Position numbers and translations under genes: made by a program. Positions 17,668 to 26,200 of a stretch of DNA of 64,000 bases are shown piece by piece. The stretch is from Nocardioides silvaticus. GTDB lineage: Bacteria; Actinomycetota; Actinomycetes; Propionibacteriales; Nocardioidaceae. The stretch lies in contig NZ_QGDD01000008.1 of the NCBI RefSeq assembly GCF_003160695.1, positions 186,001-250,000 on the forward strand. Reading direction: 5' to 3'. The notes under the pieces are model-generated. The model had not been told where the DNA came from. It searched no databases and saw nothing but the letters and a program-made list of their open reading frames with translations. The first letter of the stretch is position 1; each line of letters opens with the position of its first letter.

Positions 17668-18959
17668 GTCGCCCCCGCCACGCAGTCCTCGGGCGCCAGC
17701 ACCCGGCTACGAGCTCCCTCGGGCAGCAGGTAGCGCGCCACGAGCTCGTCCCGCTGCTCCTCGGTGTCGGTGACCACCCACGCCAGCCGGTCGAAGCAGG
17801 CCTGGAAGTCGGCATCGGCGGCCGCGCTCGTCGGCGCGACCAGCACGGCGCCGAGCTGCAGCTCGTTGCTCAGCGTCGTGCCGTACGACGCCAGCAGCTG
17901 CCAGCCCACCTCGCTCCCGGCGACCACCAGGCGCCGGGGTCGCACCCCGCGCACGACGTCGAGCAGCCCCTGCACGCGGCGGGTGTCGCTGAGACCGGCC
18001 CAGGGACCCGACAGGTCGACGGCGCGGACCGACTCACCCGACTCACCCACGGGCAGCTCGGGCGGGACGGGTCCCTCGGTAGTCGCCACCACGACCGTGC
18101 CGTCGGAGCCCGCCGCGGCAAGAGCCCGGGCGACCGCGCTGAGGCCGGGACCGGCCGCCCGCCCGCCGGGGACGACGACGACGGTGTCCGCGCGCACCAG
18201 GCCGAGCCCGCGTCGTACCTCCTCCGCCCGGGCGGCCGGCACCACCATCGGGTGGGTGTGCGGCGGCCAGCTCACCCACCGCTCGCGCGGACCCTCGTCG
18301 ATCGCCGGTTCGATGGCGGCGGCCTTGGCCACCAGGGCGCGCACCCGCTCGTTCTCCAGGCCCGCCAGCTTGGCGACACCGCGGGCGACGCCTTCCTCGA
18401 GCCAGCTGGTCCGGGTGAGGTCGTAGTCGGCGGCGCGGTGCAGCAGCCCCACCACGAGCGGCGGGTCCTGCCGCTCCCGCGCCCCGGGTCCGGCCGGGCC
18501 GGCCCCGTGGTTCGGGCCGAACGGTGTCGGCATCCGTCCGGCGGCGTAGCACCCGGCGCGGAGGTACTGCGCGAACGACCAGTCGGCGGCGGCAGCCAGG
18601 TCGGGGTGACGGGCCTCGTAGAACGCGGCGTCGAACAGCACGGTCGGCACGATCCGCTCGTCCCAGCCGACCGTGAGCCAGTGCTCGAACGGGTCGACGC
18701 CCGGCTCGGCGCGCAGCCCGCGGGCGGCGAGTCGCTCGCGGTAGACGTCGGGGTTGAACAGCCCGCTGATGCGCGCGCCGTCGCGCCGTCCCGATTGCTC
18801 GAAGTGCGCGACCGCGGCGTCGAGGTCGCCGGCCAACGACGGCTCCCCGACCTGCGCGGCGTAGAACCGGGGGTGCGCCGCGAGCCTCAGCCGGCGGGCC
18901 TTCGCGGGAGGTGCGGGCTCCTCGTCGCGACGATCGCGGCGGGGCCGGATCGACCTCAT
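17655..18959 (-). CDS. Glycosyltransferase-associated FDxxYY-repeat protein
   Basis: A 434-residue protein. Its first 190 residues hold three units of a repeat seen at the N-terminus of some actinobacterial and alphaproteobacterial glycosyltransferases: HPRFYAAQVG, FNPDVYRERLAARG and VLFDAAFYEARHPDL, each followed by a motif like DPFEHWLTVGW. The C-terminal half alternates strands and helices (DTVVVVPGGRA, RRLVVAGSEVGW, WVVTDTEEQRDEL) and resembles a degenerate GT-B glycosyltransferase, with no clear catalytic EX7E motif. The ATG 18959 is preceded by GGGAGGA. Being in one unit with the GT2 gene and facing the sulfur genes, it may help build the glycan that is sulfated. Function not demonstrated. 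Confidence 0.6.
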   Translation of the reverse strand: MRSIRPRRDRRDEEPAPPAKARRLRLAAHPRFYAAQVGEPSLAGDLDAAVAHFEQSGRRDGARISGLFNPDVYRERLAARGLRAEPGVDPFEHWLTVGWDERIVPTVLFDAAFYEARHPDLAAAADWSFAQYLRAGCYAAGRMPTPFGPNHGAGPAGPGARERQDPPLVVGLLHRAADYDLTRTSWLEEGVARGVAKLAGLENERVRALVAKAAAIEPAIDEGPRERWVSWPPHTHPMVVPAARAEEVRRGLGLVRADTVVVVPGGRAAGPGLSAVARALAAAGSDGTVVVATTEGPVPPELPVGESGESVRAVDLSGPWAGLSDTRRVQGLLDVVRGVRPRRLVVAGSEVGWQLLASYGTTLSNELQLGAVLVAPTSAAADADFQACFDRLAWVVTDTEEQRDELVARYLLPEGARSRVLAPEDCVAGATWLT

Positions 18960-18994
18960 CGGCGCGTCCTCCCTCTGAGGTTCTCGACGGCGCC

Positions 18995-19010
18995 GCGATG
19001 CTAGCATCGC
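18995..19010. promoter_or_regulatory. 16-bp perfect palindrome, possible shared promoter/operator
   Basis: GCGATGCTAGCATCGC is a perfect palindrome in the 57-bp gap between the divergent genes. Its centre reads TAGCAT on both strands, the pattern of a -10 box. On the plus strand the box ends 9 bases before ATG 19017, and no ribosome site is present there, so leaderless expression is plausible. It could equally be an operator. The -35 regions are poor. Confidence 0.45.
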
Positions 19011-19016
19011 CGACCG

Positions 19017-20993
19017 ATGGACTACCGCGAAGCGCTCGACGAGACGCTCGCTCTCCTGAGGACCATCGAGCGCGACTGGTCGCCGGCAGTCCTCGCCAAC
19101 GCGTTCGGCCCGGAAGCGATGGTCATGACCGACCTCATCGCCCGGCACGGCCTCGACATCGAGATCGTCAGCATCGACACCGGCCGGCTGCCGGAGGAGA
19201 CCCACGCGCTGGCCCACAGCGTGCACCGCAGGTACGGCGGGATCATCAAGCTGGTCACGCCGGACCCCGACGAGGTGCTGGCGTGGACGCTGCGGCACGG
19301 GCAGAACGGCTTCTACGAGAGCGTCGAGCTCCGGGAGGGCTGCTGCGGGGTGCGCAAGCTCGCTCCGTTGCGGCGGGTCCTCGCAGGCAAGCGGGCCTGG
19401 ATCGCCGGGCTGCGACGCGAGCACGGCGAGACCCGTCGGGACCTCGAGGTCTCAGCGCGGGACGAGGTCAACGGGCTGCAGAAGTTCAACCCCATGCTGG
19501 ACTGGAGGGCCGAGCAGGTCTGGGCCTACATCCACGACCACGCGGTGCCCTACAACGAGCTCTACGACCGCGGCTACACGAGCATCGGGTGTGCCCCCTG
19601 CACCCGGGCCACGAGCGCCGGCGAGGAGCAGCGCGCCGGCCGCTGGTGGTGGGAGGGCGAGGACTCCGTCAAGGAGTGCGGCATCCACCTCGATCCCCTC
19701 TCCGGGCGCTTCGAACCGGTGAACCGAGCACCCATGTCGGACAATCAGGTGTCGGACACGCGACGAACGACGAACGACGGAGGAGAATCAATGCGGGTAC
19801 TGATCCTTGGCGGGGACGGGTTCTGCGGCTGGCCGACAGCCCTGCACCTGTCGGCGCAGGGCTTCGAGGTCGCCATCGTCGACAACCTGTCGCGCCGCAA
19901 GATCGACATCGAGCTCGAGGTCTCCTCGCTCACGCCGATCCGGCCGATGGGTGAGCGCCTCCGCGCGTGGAAGGAGGTGTCCGGCAAGGACATCGCTTTC
20001 CACGACATCGACGTCGCGGTCAACTACCAGCGGCTGCTCAACCTGCTCGAGGACTGGCAGCCCGACGCGGTCGTGCACTTCGCCGAGCAGCGAGCGGCGC
20101 CGTACTCGATGAAGTCGAGCCGCCACAAGCGCTACACGGTCAGCAACAACCTCAACGCGACCAACAACCTGCTGGCCGCCGTCGTGGAGTCCGGTCGCGA
20201 CATCCACGTCGTGCACCTCGGCACCATGGGCGTCTACGGCTACGGCACCGCCGGCATGCAGATCCCGGAGGGCTACCTCAAGGTCCAGGTCGACGCCGGC
20301 GAGAACGGCATGGTCGAGCAGGAGATCCTCTACCCCGCCAACCCGGGGTCGATCTACCACATGACGAAGACCCAGGACCAGCTGCTCTTCGCCTACTACG
20401 CGAAGAACGACCACGTCCGCGCGACCGACCTGCACCAGGGCATCGTCTGGGGCACCCAGACCGCGGAGACCAAGCTCGACGAGCGGCTCGTCAACCGCTT
20501 CGACTACGACGGCGACTACGGCACCGTGCTCAACCGGTTCCTCATGCAGGCGGCCATCGGCTACCCGCTGACGGTCCACGGCACCGGCGGCCAGACCCGG
20601 GCGTTCATCCACCTCCAGGACACCGTGAAGTGCATCCAGCTGGCGATCGAGAACCCGCCGGAGCGCGGTGACCGGGTGTCGGTCTTCAACCAGATGACCG
20701 AGACGCACCGGGTCCGTGACCTGGCGAAGATGATCTCCGACCGCACCGGGGCCGAGCTCGCGCTGCTGCCGAACCCGCGCAACGAGGCCGACGAGAACGA
20801 CCTGCACGTCGCGCGCGACCGGTTCCTGCACCTGGGCCTGACCCCCATCACCCTCAGTGAGGGGCTGATGGAGGAGGTGGTGGAGATCGCCAGGAAGTAC
20901 GCCGACCGCTGCGACCGCGACAAGATCCCCTGCGTGTCGGTCTGGAGCGCGGAGGCCGCGGCCGCGAAGGCGGCCGCCGCCCCAGCCCCCTGA
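19017..20993 (+). CDS. CysH-SQD1 fusion: APS reductase + UDP-sulfoquinovose synthase
   Basis: One open frame of 658 codons joins two enzymes. Residues 1-240 are assimilatory APS reductase (CysH): the iron-sulfur motif is C109-C110 ... C192-x2-C195, and the catalytic cysteine is C221 in KECGIHL. It reduces adenylyl sulfate to sulfite. Residues 259-658 are UDP-sulfoquinovose synthase (SQD1/SqdB type), an extended SDR with GGDGFCG (NAD site), HFAEQRAAPYSM, and the YxxxK pair in SIYHMTKTQ. It combines UDP-glucose with sulfite. The product of the first half is the substrate of the second. The linker (241-258) looks like a former intergenic stretch. A strong ribosome site lies before an internal ATG at 19791, so a separate SQD1 may also be made. 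Leaderless start ATG 19017. Confidence 0.85.
   Translation: MDYREALDETLALLRTIERDWSPAVLANAFGPEAMVMTDLIARHGLDIEIVSIDTGRLPEETHALAHSVHRRYGGIIKLVTPDPDEVLAWTLRHGQNGFYESVELREGCCGVRKLAPLRRVLAGKRAWIAGLRREHGETRRDLEVSARDEVNGLQKFNPMLDWRAEQVWAYIHDHAVPYNELYDRGYTSIGCAPCTRATSAGEEQRAGRWWWEGEDSVKECGIHLDPLSGRFEPVNRAPMSDNQVSDTRRTTNDGGESMRVLILGGDGFCGWPTALHLSAQGFEVAIVDNLSRRKIDIELEVSSLTPIRPMGERLRAWKEVSGKDIAFHDIDVAVNYQRLLNLLEDWQPDAVVHFAEQRAAPYSMKSSRHKRYTVSNNLNATNNLLAAVVESGRDIHVVHLGTMGVYGYGTAGMQIPEGYLKVQVDAGENGMVEQEILYPANPGSIYHMTKTQDQLLFAYYAKNDHVRATDLHQGIVWGTQTAETKLDERLVNRFDYDGDYGTVLNRFLMQAAIGYPLTVHGTGGQTRAFIHLQDTVKCIQLAIENPPERGDRVSVFNQMTETHRVRDLAKMISDRTGAELALLPNPRNEADENDLHVARDRFLHLGLTPITLSEGLMEEVVEIARKYADRCDRDKIPCVSVWSAEAAAAKAAAAPAP
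19779..19793 (+). promoter_or_regulatory. Internal ribosome site and ATG inside the CysH-SQD1 frame
   Basis: GGAGGAGA lies about 5 bases before ATG 19791, exactly where the SQD1 domain begins (MRVLILGGDGF). The signal is far better than anything before ATG 19017. It suggests that free SQD1 (400 residues) is translated as well as, or instead of, the fused protein. Confidence 0.7.
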
Positions 20994-22042
20994 TGGTCGA
21001 CGTCGTCCTCCACATCGGGTCGGGCAAGACCGGCACCAGCACCATCCAGCGGGTCCTGCGCCGCAACGGCGACGCCCTGCGCGAGGTCGGCCTGCTCTAC
21101 CCGCGCACCCCCGGCCGGGCGCGGCACACCCAGCTCGGCCTGTTCGTGCGCCCCGACGACGAGCGGGTCGGGCACCGCGACTGGCTGATCGGCGACTACG
21201 GCGACCCCGAGGAGTTCCGCAGGACGTTCCGCCGGCGGCTCGACCGCGAGATCGCCCGCTCCGGCGCCGAGGGCGTGGTGTTCTCCGACGAAGGCCTGTT
21301 CACCGCCGGCGAGCGGGCCATCGCCCGTACGGCGCGGTTCCTGAGCCGGCTCGGGGGGCAGGTGCGGCTGGTCGTCTACCTCCGACGCCAGGACGACCAC
21401 CTGGTCAGCCGCTACCAGCAGGTCGTGAAGCTCGGCGAGGTCGCGAGGCTGACCACGTGGCTGGCCGGTCAGGACCTGGCGCGCACCTACGACTACCACC
21501 GACGCCTGGCCGCGTGGGGCGAGATCGAGCCCGACGCGTTCGCCGTACGACGCTTCGAGGGCGAGCGGATGGTCGGCGGCTCGCTGGTCGGCGACTTCCT
21601 CGACGCCGCAGGCATCCCACTGCGCGAGGAGCAGCTCACCCACACCGAGGCGCGCAACGAGAGCCTCGGGGCCGAGGCGATCGAGGTGCTGCGGATCCTC
21701 AACCTCCACCGCGTCGAGCACGAGGGCGCGGAGCCCGGGCTGTTCGGCAACCACGAGCACGTCGTACGCCTGCGGGAGGTGGACACCGGGCCCGTGCTGA
21801 CGCTCCCGGGGCCCGAGCTCGACCGGTTCATGGCCGCGTGGGAGGACTCCAACCGCAGGGTCGCGCGGGAGCACCTCGGCGAGACCGGCGACCTGTTCGG
21901 CTCGGGACGGAAGGAGTCGGGGACGACGACCGAGCAGCGGCTCGACCCGGCCCGCCTCGACCACTACCTGACGCTGCTCGAGGTCCCGGAGGACCGTCAC
22001 GACGCCATCCGGCGGATCGCCGTCCGCGAGGCGGCCCACTGA
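20993..22042 (+). CDS. Sulfotransferase family protein
   Basis: A 349-residue protein starting with a beta strand and a PAPS-binding loop, VLHIGSGKTGTSTIQ (residues 5-19), in the form HIGxxKTGT common to bacterial sulfotransferase-fold enzymes. A second region, VRLVVYLRRQDDHLVSRYQQ (about 122-141), is in the place of the 3'-phosphate binding motif. It would move sulfate from PAPS to a hydroxyl or sugar. The start overlaps the previous stop by one base (TGATG), so it is translationally coupled to the CysH-SQD1 gene. The acceptor is unknown; the neighbouring glycosyltransferases suggest a carbohydrate. Confidence 0.75.
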   Translation: MVDVVLHIGSGKTGTSTIQRVLRRNGDALREVGLLYPRTPGRARHTQLGLFVRPDDERVGHRDWLIGDYGDPEEFRRTFRRRLDREIARSGAEGVVFSDEGLFTAGERAIARTARFLSRLGGQVRLVVYLRRQDDHLVSRYQQVVKLGEVARLTTWLAGQDLARTYDYHRRLAAWGEIEPDAFAVRRFEGERMVGGSLVGDFLDAAGIPLREEQLTHTEARNESLGAEAIEVLRILNLHRVEHEGAEPGLFGNHEHVVRLREVDTGPVLTLPGPELDRFMAAWEDSNRRVAREHLGETGDLFGSGRKESGTTTEQRLDPARLDHYLTLLEVPEDRHDAIRRIAVREAAH

Positions 22043-22073
22043 CGGAGCGGAGCCAGCGACTAAGGTTCCACGC

Positions 22074-22775
22074 GTGGTGACCTGGGTCGAGATGAAGACG
22101 TCGCACTTCCCCACCCGCTCGCTGGCCTACCACCTCCACCCGCTCCCGGAGCACGGCATCGTCTACGTGAAGAACCCGAAGGCGGCCTGCTCGACGATCC
22201 TGCTGTGGCTGGACCGGCTGCACACGGGCGAGCACGACTTCGACCCCGACGACGTGCACACCGAGCACCGCCTCCCCCGCGTCGGGCAGATCGGGCGCAA
22301 GCGCGTCGCCCGGATGCTCTCGGGGAAGGCCTACCGCTTCACCTTCGTCCGTGAGCCGCTGCGGCGGTTCCAGTCCGGCTACCTCGACAAGGTCGCCAAC
22401 CCGGACGGCAACTGGCGGTCGCAGGTCCAGGTCGCCCTCGGTCAGGAGCCCGACCAGCAGCGCGAGGTCAGCCTCGACGACTTTGTCACCGCGGTCGAGC
22501 GGCAGGACCCGGTCTCCGAGATGGACCCGCACTGGCGTCCGCAGCACGTCAACGTGATGACGTCGCTCATCGACTACGACCACATCGGCCGGATCGAGAC
22601 GTTCGCCGACGACCTCGAGGTCATCCGCCGGGACGCCGGCCTGCCCGAGGTGCCGGTCAAGGCCCGCAACGTCGCGAGGACCGGCGGCCGGGTCGACCTG
22701 TTCGCCGACCGCCCGGACCTCGCGGAGCGGGTGCGCGCGATCTACGCGAAGGACTACGAGATCTTCGGCTACTGA
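22074..22775 (+). CDS. Sulfotransferase, family 2 (carbohydrate type)
   Basis: A 233-residue enzyme with the two signatures of carbohydrate sulfotransferases: the 5'-phosphosulfate loop YVKNPKAACSTI (about residues 31-42) and the 3'-phosphate motif FTFVREPLRRFQSGYLDK (about 90-107). Animal chondroitin and HNK sulfotransferases share this pattern. It is likely cytoplasmic, since no signal peptide is seen. The start is GTG 22074 (a second GTG follows directly; ATG 22092 is possible). It follows the first sulfotransferase gene by 31 bp in the same direction and overlaps the convergent thioesterase gene by 7 bp. Confidence 0.8.
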   Translation: MVTWVEMKTSHFPTRSLAYHLHPLPEHGIVYVKNPKAACSTILLWLDRLHTGEHDFDPDDVHTEHRLPRVGQIGRKRVARMLSGKAYRFTFVREPLRRFQSGYLDKVANPDGNWRSQVQVALGQEPDQQREVSLDDFVTAVERQDPVSEMDPHWRPQHVNVMTSLIDYDHIGRIETFADDLEVIRRDAGLPEVPVKARNVARTGGRVDLFADRPDLAERVRAIYAKDYEIFGY

Positions 22776-23224
22776 CCGTTCACCAGCGGCTCGACCGCTG
22801 CCCGGACCTCGGCCGGCAGCGGGGTCACCGGCCGCGCCGGGTCGGTGTTGTCGACGTACACGTGGACGAACCGGCCCTCGGCCGCGGCCAGCGCTCCGTC
22901 GCCCTCGGGCTCGCCCTGGAAGATCCCGACCCGGTAGACGATCGAGGACGTGCCGAGCCGCTCGACGAGGATGCCGAGGTCGAGCGCGCCGGGGTAGGTG
23001 ACCTCGGCGAAGTAGCGGCAGGACACCTCGGCCACGACGCCGATCGCCGGCAGCGCCCGGATGTCGGTGCCGACCGCAGCGGCGAGGTGGTCGTTGACGA
23101 CGGTGTCGATGAGCTCGAAGTACCGCGCGTTGTTCATGTGGCCGTAGACGTCGATGTCGGCCCACCGCAGGGTGGCGGTGTCCCAGGCGACGTACGACGA
23201 CCGCGGTGGTCGGTCAGCGGGCAC
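22769..23224 (-). CDS. Acyl-CoA thioesterase (hotdog fold)
   Basis: A 151-residue 4HBT-type thioesterase. The active-site region WADIDVYGHMNNARYFELID has the conserved Asp and the helix of the hotdog fold. These enzymes cleave acyl-CoA esters; the chain preference is unknown. GTG 23224 is the likely start, 5 bp after the smc stop, so the gene is probably the second of an smc operon. The 3' end overlaps the sulfotransferase gene by 7 bp. No membrane or export signal. Confidence 0.85.
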   Translation of the reverse strand: MPADRPPRSSYVAWDTATLRWADIDVYGHMNNARYFELIDTVVNDHLAAAVGTDIRALPAIGVVAEVSCRYFAEVTYPGALDLGILVERLGTSSIVYRVGIFQGEPEGDGALAAAEGRFVHVYVDNTDPARPVTPLPAEVRAAVEPLVNGQ

Positions 23225-23229
23225 CTCGG

Positions 23230-26200
23230 CTACGCACTTTCCTGGCGCAGCCGCTGGCTGATGACGGTCGAGACGCCGTCGCCGCGCATGGTGACGCCGT
23301 AGAGCGCGTCGCCGACCTCCATCGTGCGCTTCTGGTGGGTGATGACGAGCAGCTGGGAGTTCTCGCGCAGCTCCTCGTAGATCTCCAGCAGCCGGCCGAG
23401 GTTGACGTCGTCGAGCGCCGCCTCGACCTCGTCGAGGATGTAGAACGGCGACGGCCGCGCCTTGAAGAGGGCGACCAGGAACGCGACGGCGACCAGGGAC
23501 CGCTCACCACCGGAGAGCAGCGACAGCCGCTTGACCTTCTTGCCCGGCGGCCTGGCCTCGACCTCGACGCCGGTGGTCAGCATGCTCGACGGGTCGGTCA
23601 GCACCAGGCGGCCCTCGCCGCCGGGGAACAGCCGCGCGAAGGTCTGGTCGAACGCCCTGCTGACGTCGGCGTAGGCCTCGGTGAAGACCTGCTCCACGCG
23701 GTCGTCGACGTCCTTGACGATGTCGAGCAGGTCCTTGCGGGTGGCCTTGAGGTCCTCGAGCTGCTCGGTGAGGAACTTGTGCCGTTCCTCCATCGCCGTG
23801 AACTCCTCGAGGGCGAGCGGGTTGACCTTGCCCAGCATGCTGAGCGCCCGCTCGGCGGTGCGCAGCCGCTTGGCCTGCTCCTCGCGCACGTAGGGCACGG
23901 TCTCGGGCTCGAGCGGCTGGTCGGTCTCCTCGGCGGGGCCCGCCTGGGCCGCCTCCTCCTCGGTCGGCACCGCCCAGACCGGCACCGGCTGGTCGGGGCC
24001 GTACTCGGCAACCAGCGCCTCGGCCTCGATGCCGAGCTCCTCGATCGCCTTGGCCTCGATCTGCTCGATGCGCATCCGCTGCTGGGCGCGGGCCATCTCG
24101 TCGCGGTGGACGGAGTTCACCAACTCGTCGTGCTCGCGGCCGAGCTCGCGGAGCCGGCCGCGCACCGCGACCAGCTCCTGCTCGCGGCCGCTGCGGGACT
24201 CCTCGACCTCGCGGCGCGCTCGCAGGGCCCGGTCGATCGACACCTCGAGCCGGCCCAGCACGTAGGAGACGGCAGTGGCGACGGCCTGCCCGGCCCGGCC
24301 CTCGCGCAGCAGCCGGGCCCGCCGTTCGGCGGCGCGGGCGCGCGCCTGGCGCTCCCCCTCGGCGGCCCTGCGGATCTGGTCGACCCGGCCGTGCAGGGCG
24401 CGACCTCGCTCCTCGGAGGTGCGCAGCGCGAGCCGCGCCTCCATCTCGGTCTGCCGCGCCGTCCGCGAGGCCTGGGTCAGGCGCTCCTGCTCCTCGGTGT
24501 CGGGCTCCTCGTCGTCGGTCTGCTCGGCCGACGCGAGCCGCTCCTCGAGCTCGGCGATGCCGGCCGCGGCCTGGGCGCGGGCCTCCTCCGCCTGGGTGAT
24601 CGCCTGGCTCAGCCGCTCCGCCTCGGCGCGTGCCGACCGCGCCAGCGAGCCGTGCTGCCCCAGCTCCTCGGCAACTGCCGCGAGGGTCGCGTCGGACTCG
24701 TGCAGCTTGGCGAGGGCGACGTCGGCGCGACGCTTGGCCTCGTCACGCTCGGCCTCGAGCCGGGCGAGGTCGAAGGCCAGCCGCTCGCTGGCGGCGACCG
24801 CGTCGGTCAGGGCTGCCGTGGCGTCGTCGACCGCGGCCTGGATCTCGATGAGGCTCTGCTGGGCGTTGGAGCCGCCGGCGGCAAAGTGCGCGCCGAGCAG
24901 GTCACCGTCGCGGGTCGCGGCGACCACGTCGGGGTAGTCGGCCACCAGGCTGCGGGCGGCCGCGAGGTCGTCGACGACGACCGTCTTGTGCAGCAGCCGG
25001 GTCAGCGCGGGCCGGACCTCTGCGGGACAGTCGACGACGTCCACGGCGTACGACGCGGTCCCGGGCAGGTCCGGCCAGCCGCTCCGGTCGACCTCGCCCC
25101 CGCCGAGCAGCATCCCGGCCCGGCCGAGGTCGTCGGCCTTGAGGTGGCCGATCGCCGCGACGGCGGCGTCGGCGTCGGTGACGGCGACCGCGTCGGCCGC
25201 CGCGCCGAGGGCGCTGGCGATCGCGGCCTCGTAGCCCGAGCGCACGCTGACCAGCGCCGCGACCGAGCCGAGCAGGCCGCTGAGCGTGCCGGACGCGGCG
25301 AGCAGCGCGCCGGCGCCGTCCTTGCGCGCCAGACCGATCTCGAGCGCCTCCTTGCGCGCGGTCAGGGCGGACCGGTCGCGGTCGGCCTGCTGGACCTCCT
25401 CGCGGGTCTTGGTCAGCCGCTCCTCGATGTCCTCGAGCGCGGCGACCGCGGCCTCGTGCTCGGCGTCGAGGCCCTCCTCGCCGGCGTCGAGGCCGGCGAC
25501 CCGGGTCTCCAGGGCGGTGAAGTCGTGGTGGGCGCGCTCGGCACGGGCGAGAGCGTCGGCGCGGGCGGCCTCCAGCCGGCCCTTCTCCTCCTCGGCTGCG
25601 GTGGCCCGGGTGCGCAGGGCGTTGACCTGGCCGTGCAGCCGGGCCAGGCCCTCGCGCCGGTCGGCGGCCGCACGGAGCAGCCCGGCGACCCGGCGCTCCT
25701 CGTGGGCGGCAGCGTCCTCGGCGGCCTTGCGGGCGGCGACGGCCTCCTCCAGGGCGGCCTGCTGCTCGGTGACGAGCGCGAGGATCTCGGCCTCCTGCTC
25801 GGCCAGCCGGTCGGCCTCGGCGTCGAGCTCGTCGGGGTCCCGGCCAGCGCCGGCCTGGTCTCCCTCGGCCTCCTGCACGCCGGCGGCGTTGCGGACCCGC
25901 TCGGCAGCGAGGCTCTGGGTGCCGCGCAGCCGTTCGCGCAGCGCGCCGAGCGACGACAGCGTCTCCTGGGCGGCCGAGAGCGCCGGCAGGTCCTCGCGCA
26001 GCGCCGCCTCCAGCGCCGCCTCGCGCTCGCGACCGGCGGCGATCGCCTGCTCGACCTCCTCGCGGCGGGCGACGAGCACGCTCTCGTCGGCGAGCTCCTG
26101 CTCGAGCGAGGTGCGGGCGGTCACCAGGTCGTCGGCAAGGAGCCGCGCCTTCGCGTCGCGCACGTCGGCCTGCACGGTGGCTGCCCGGCGCGCGACCTCG

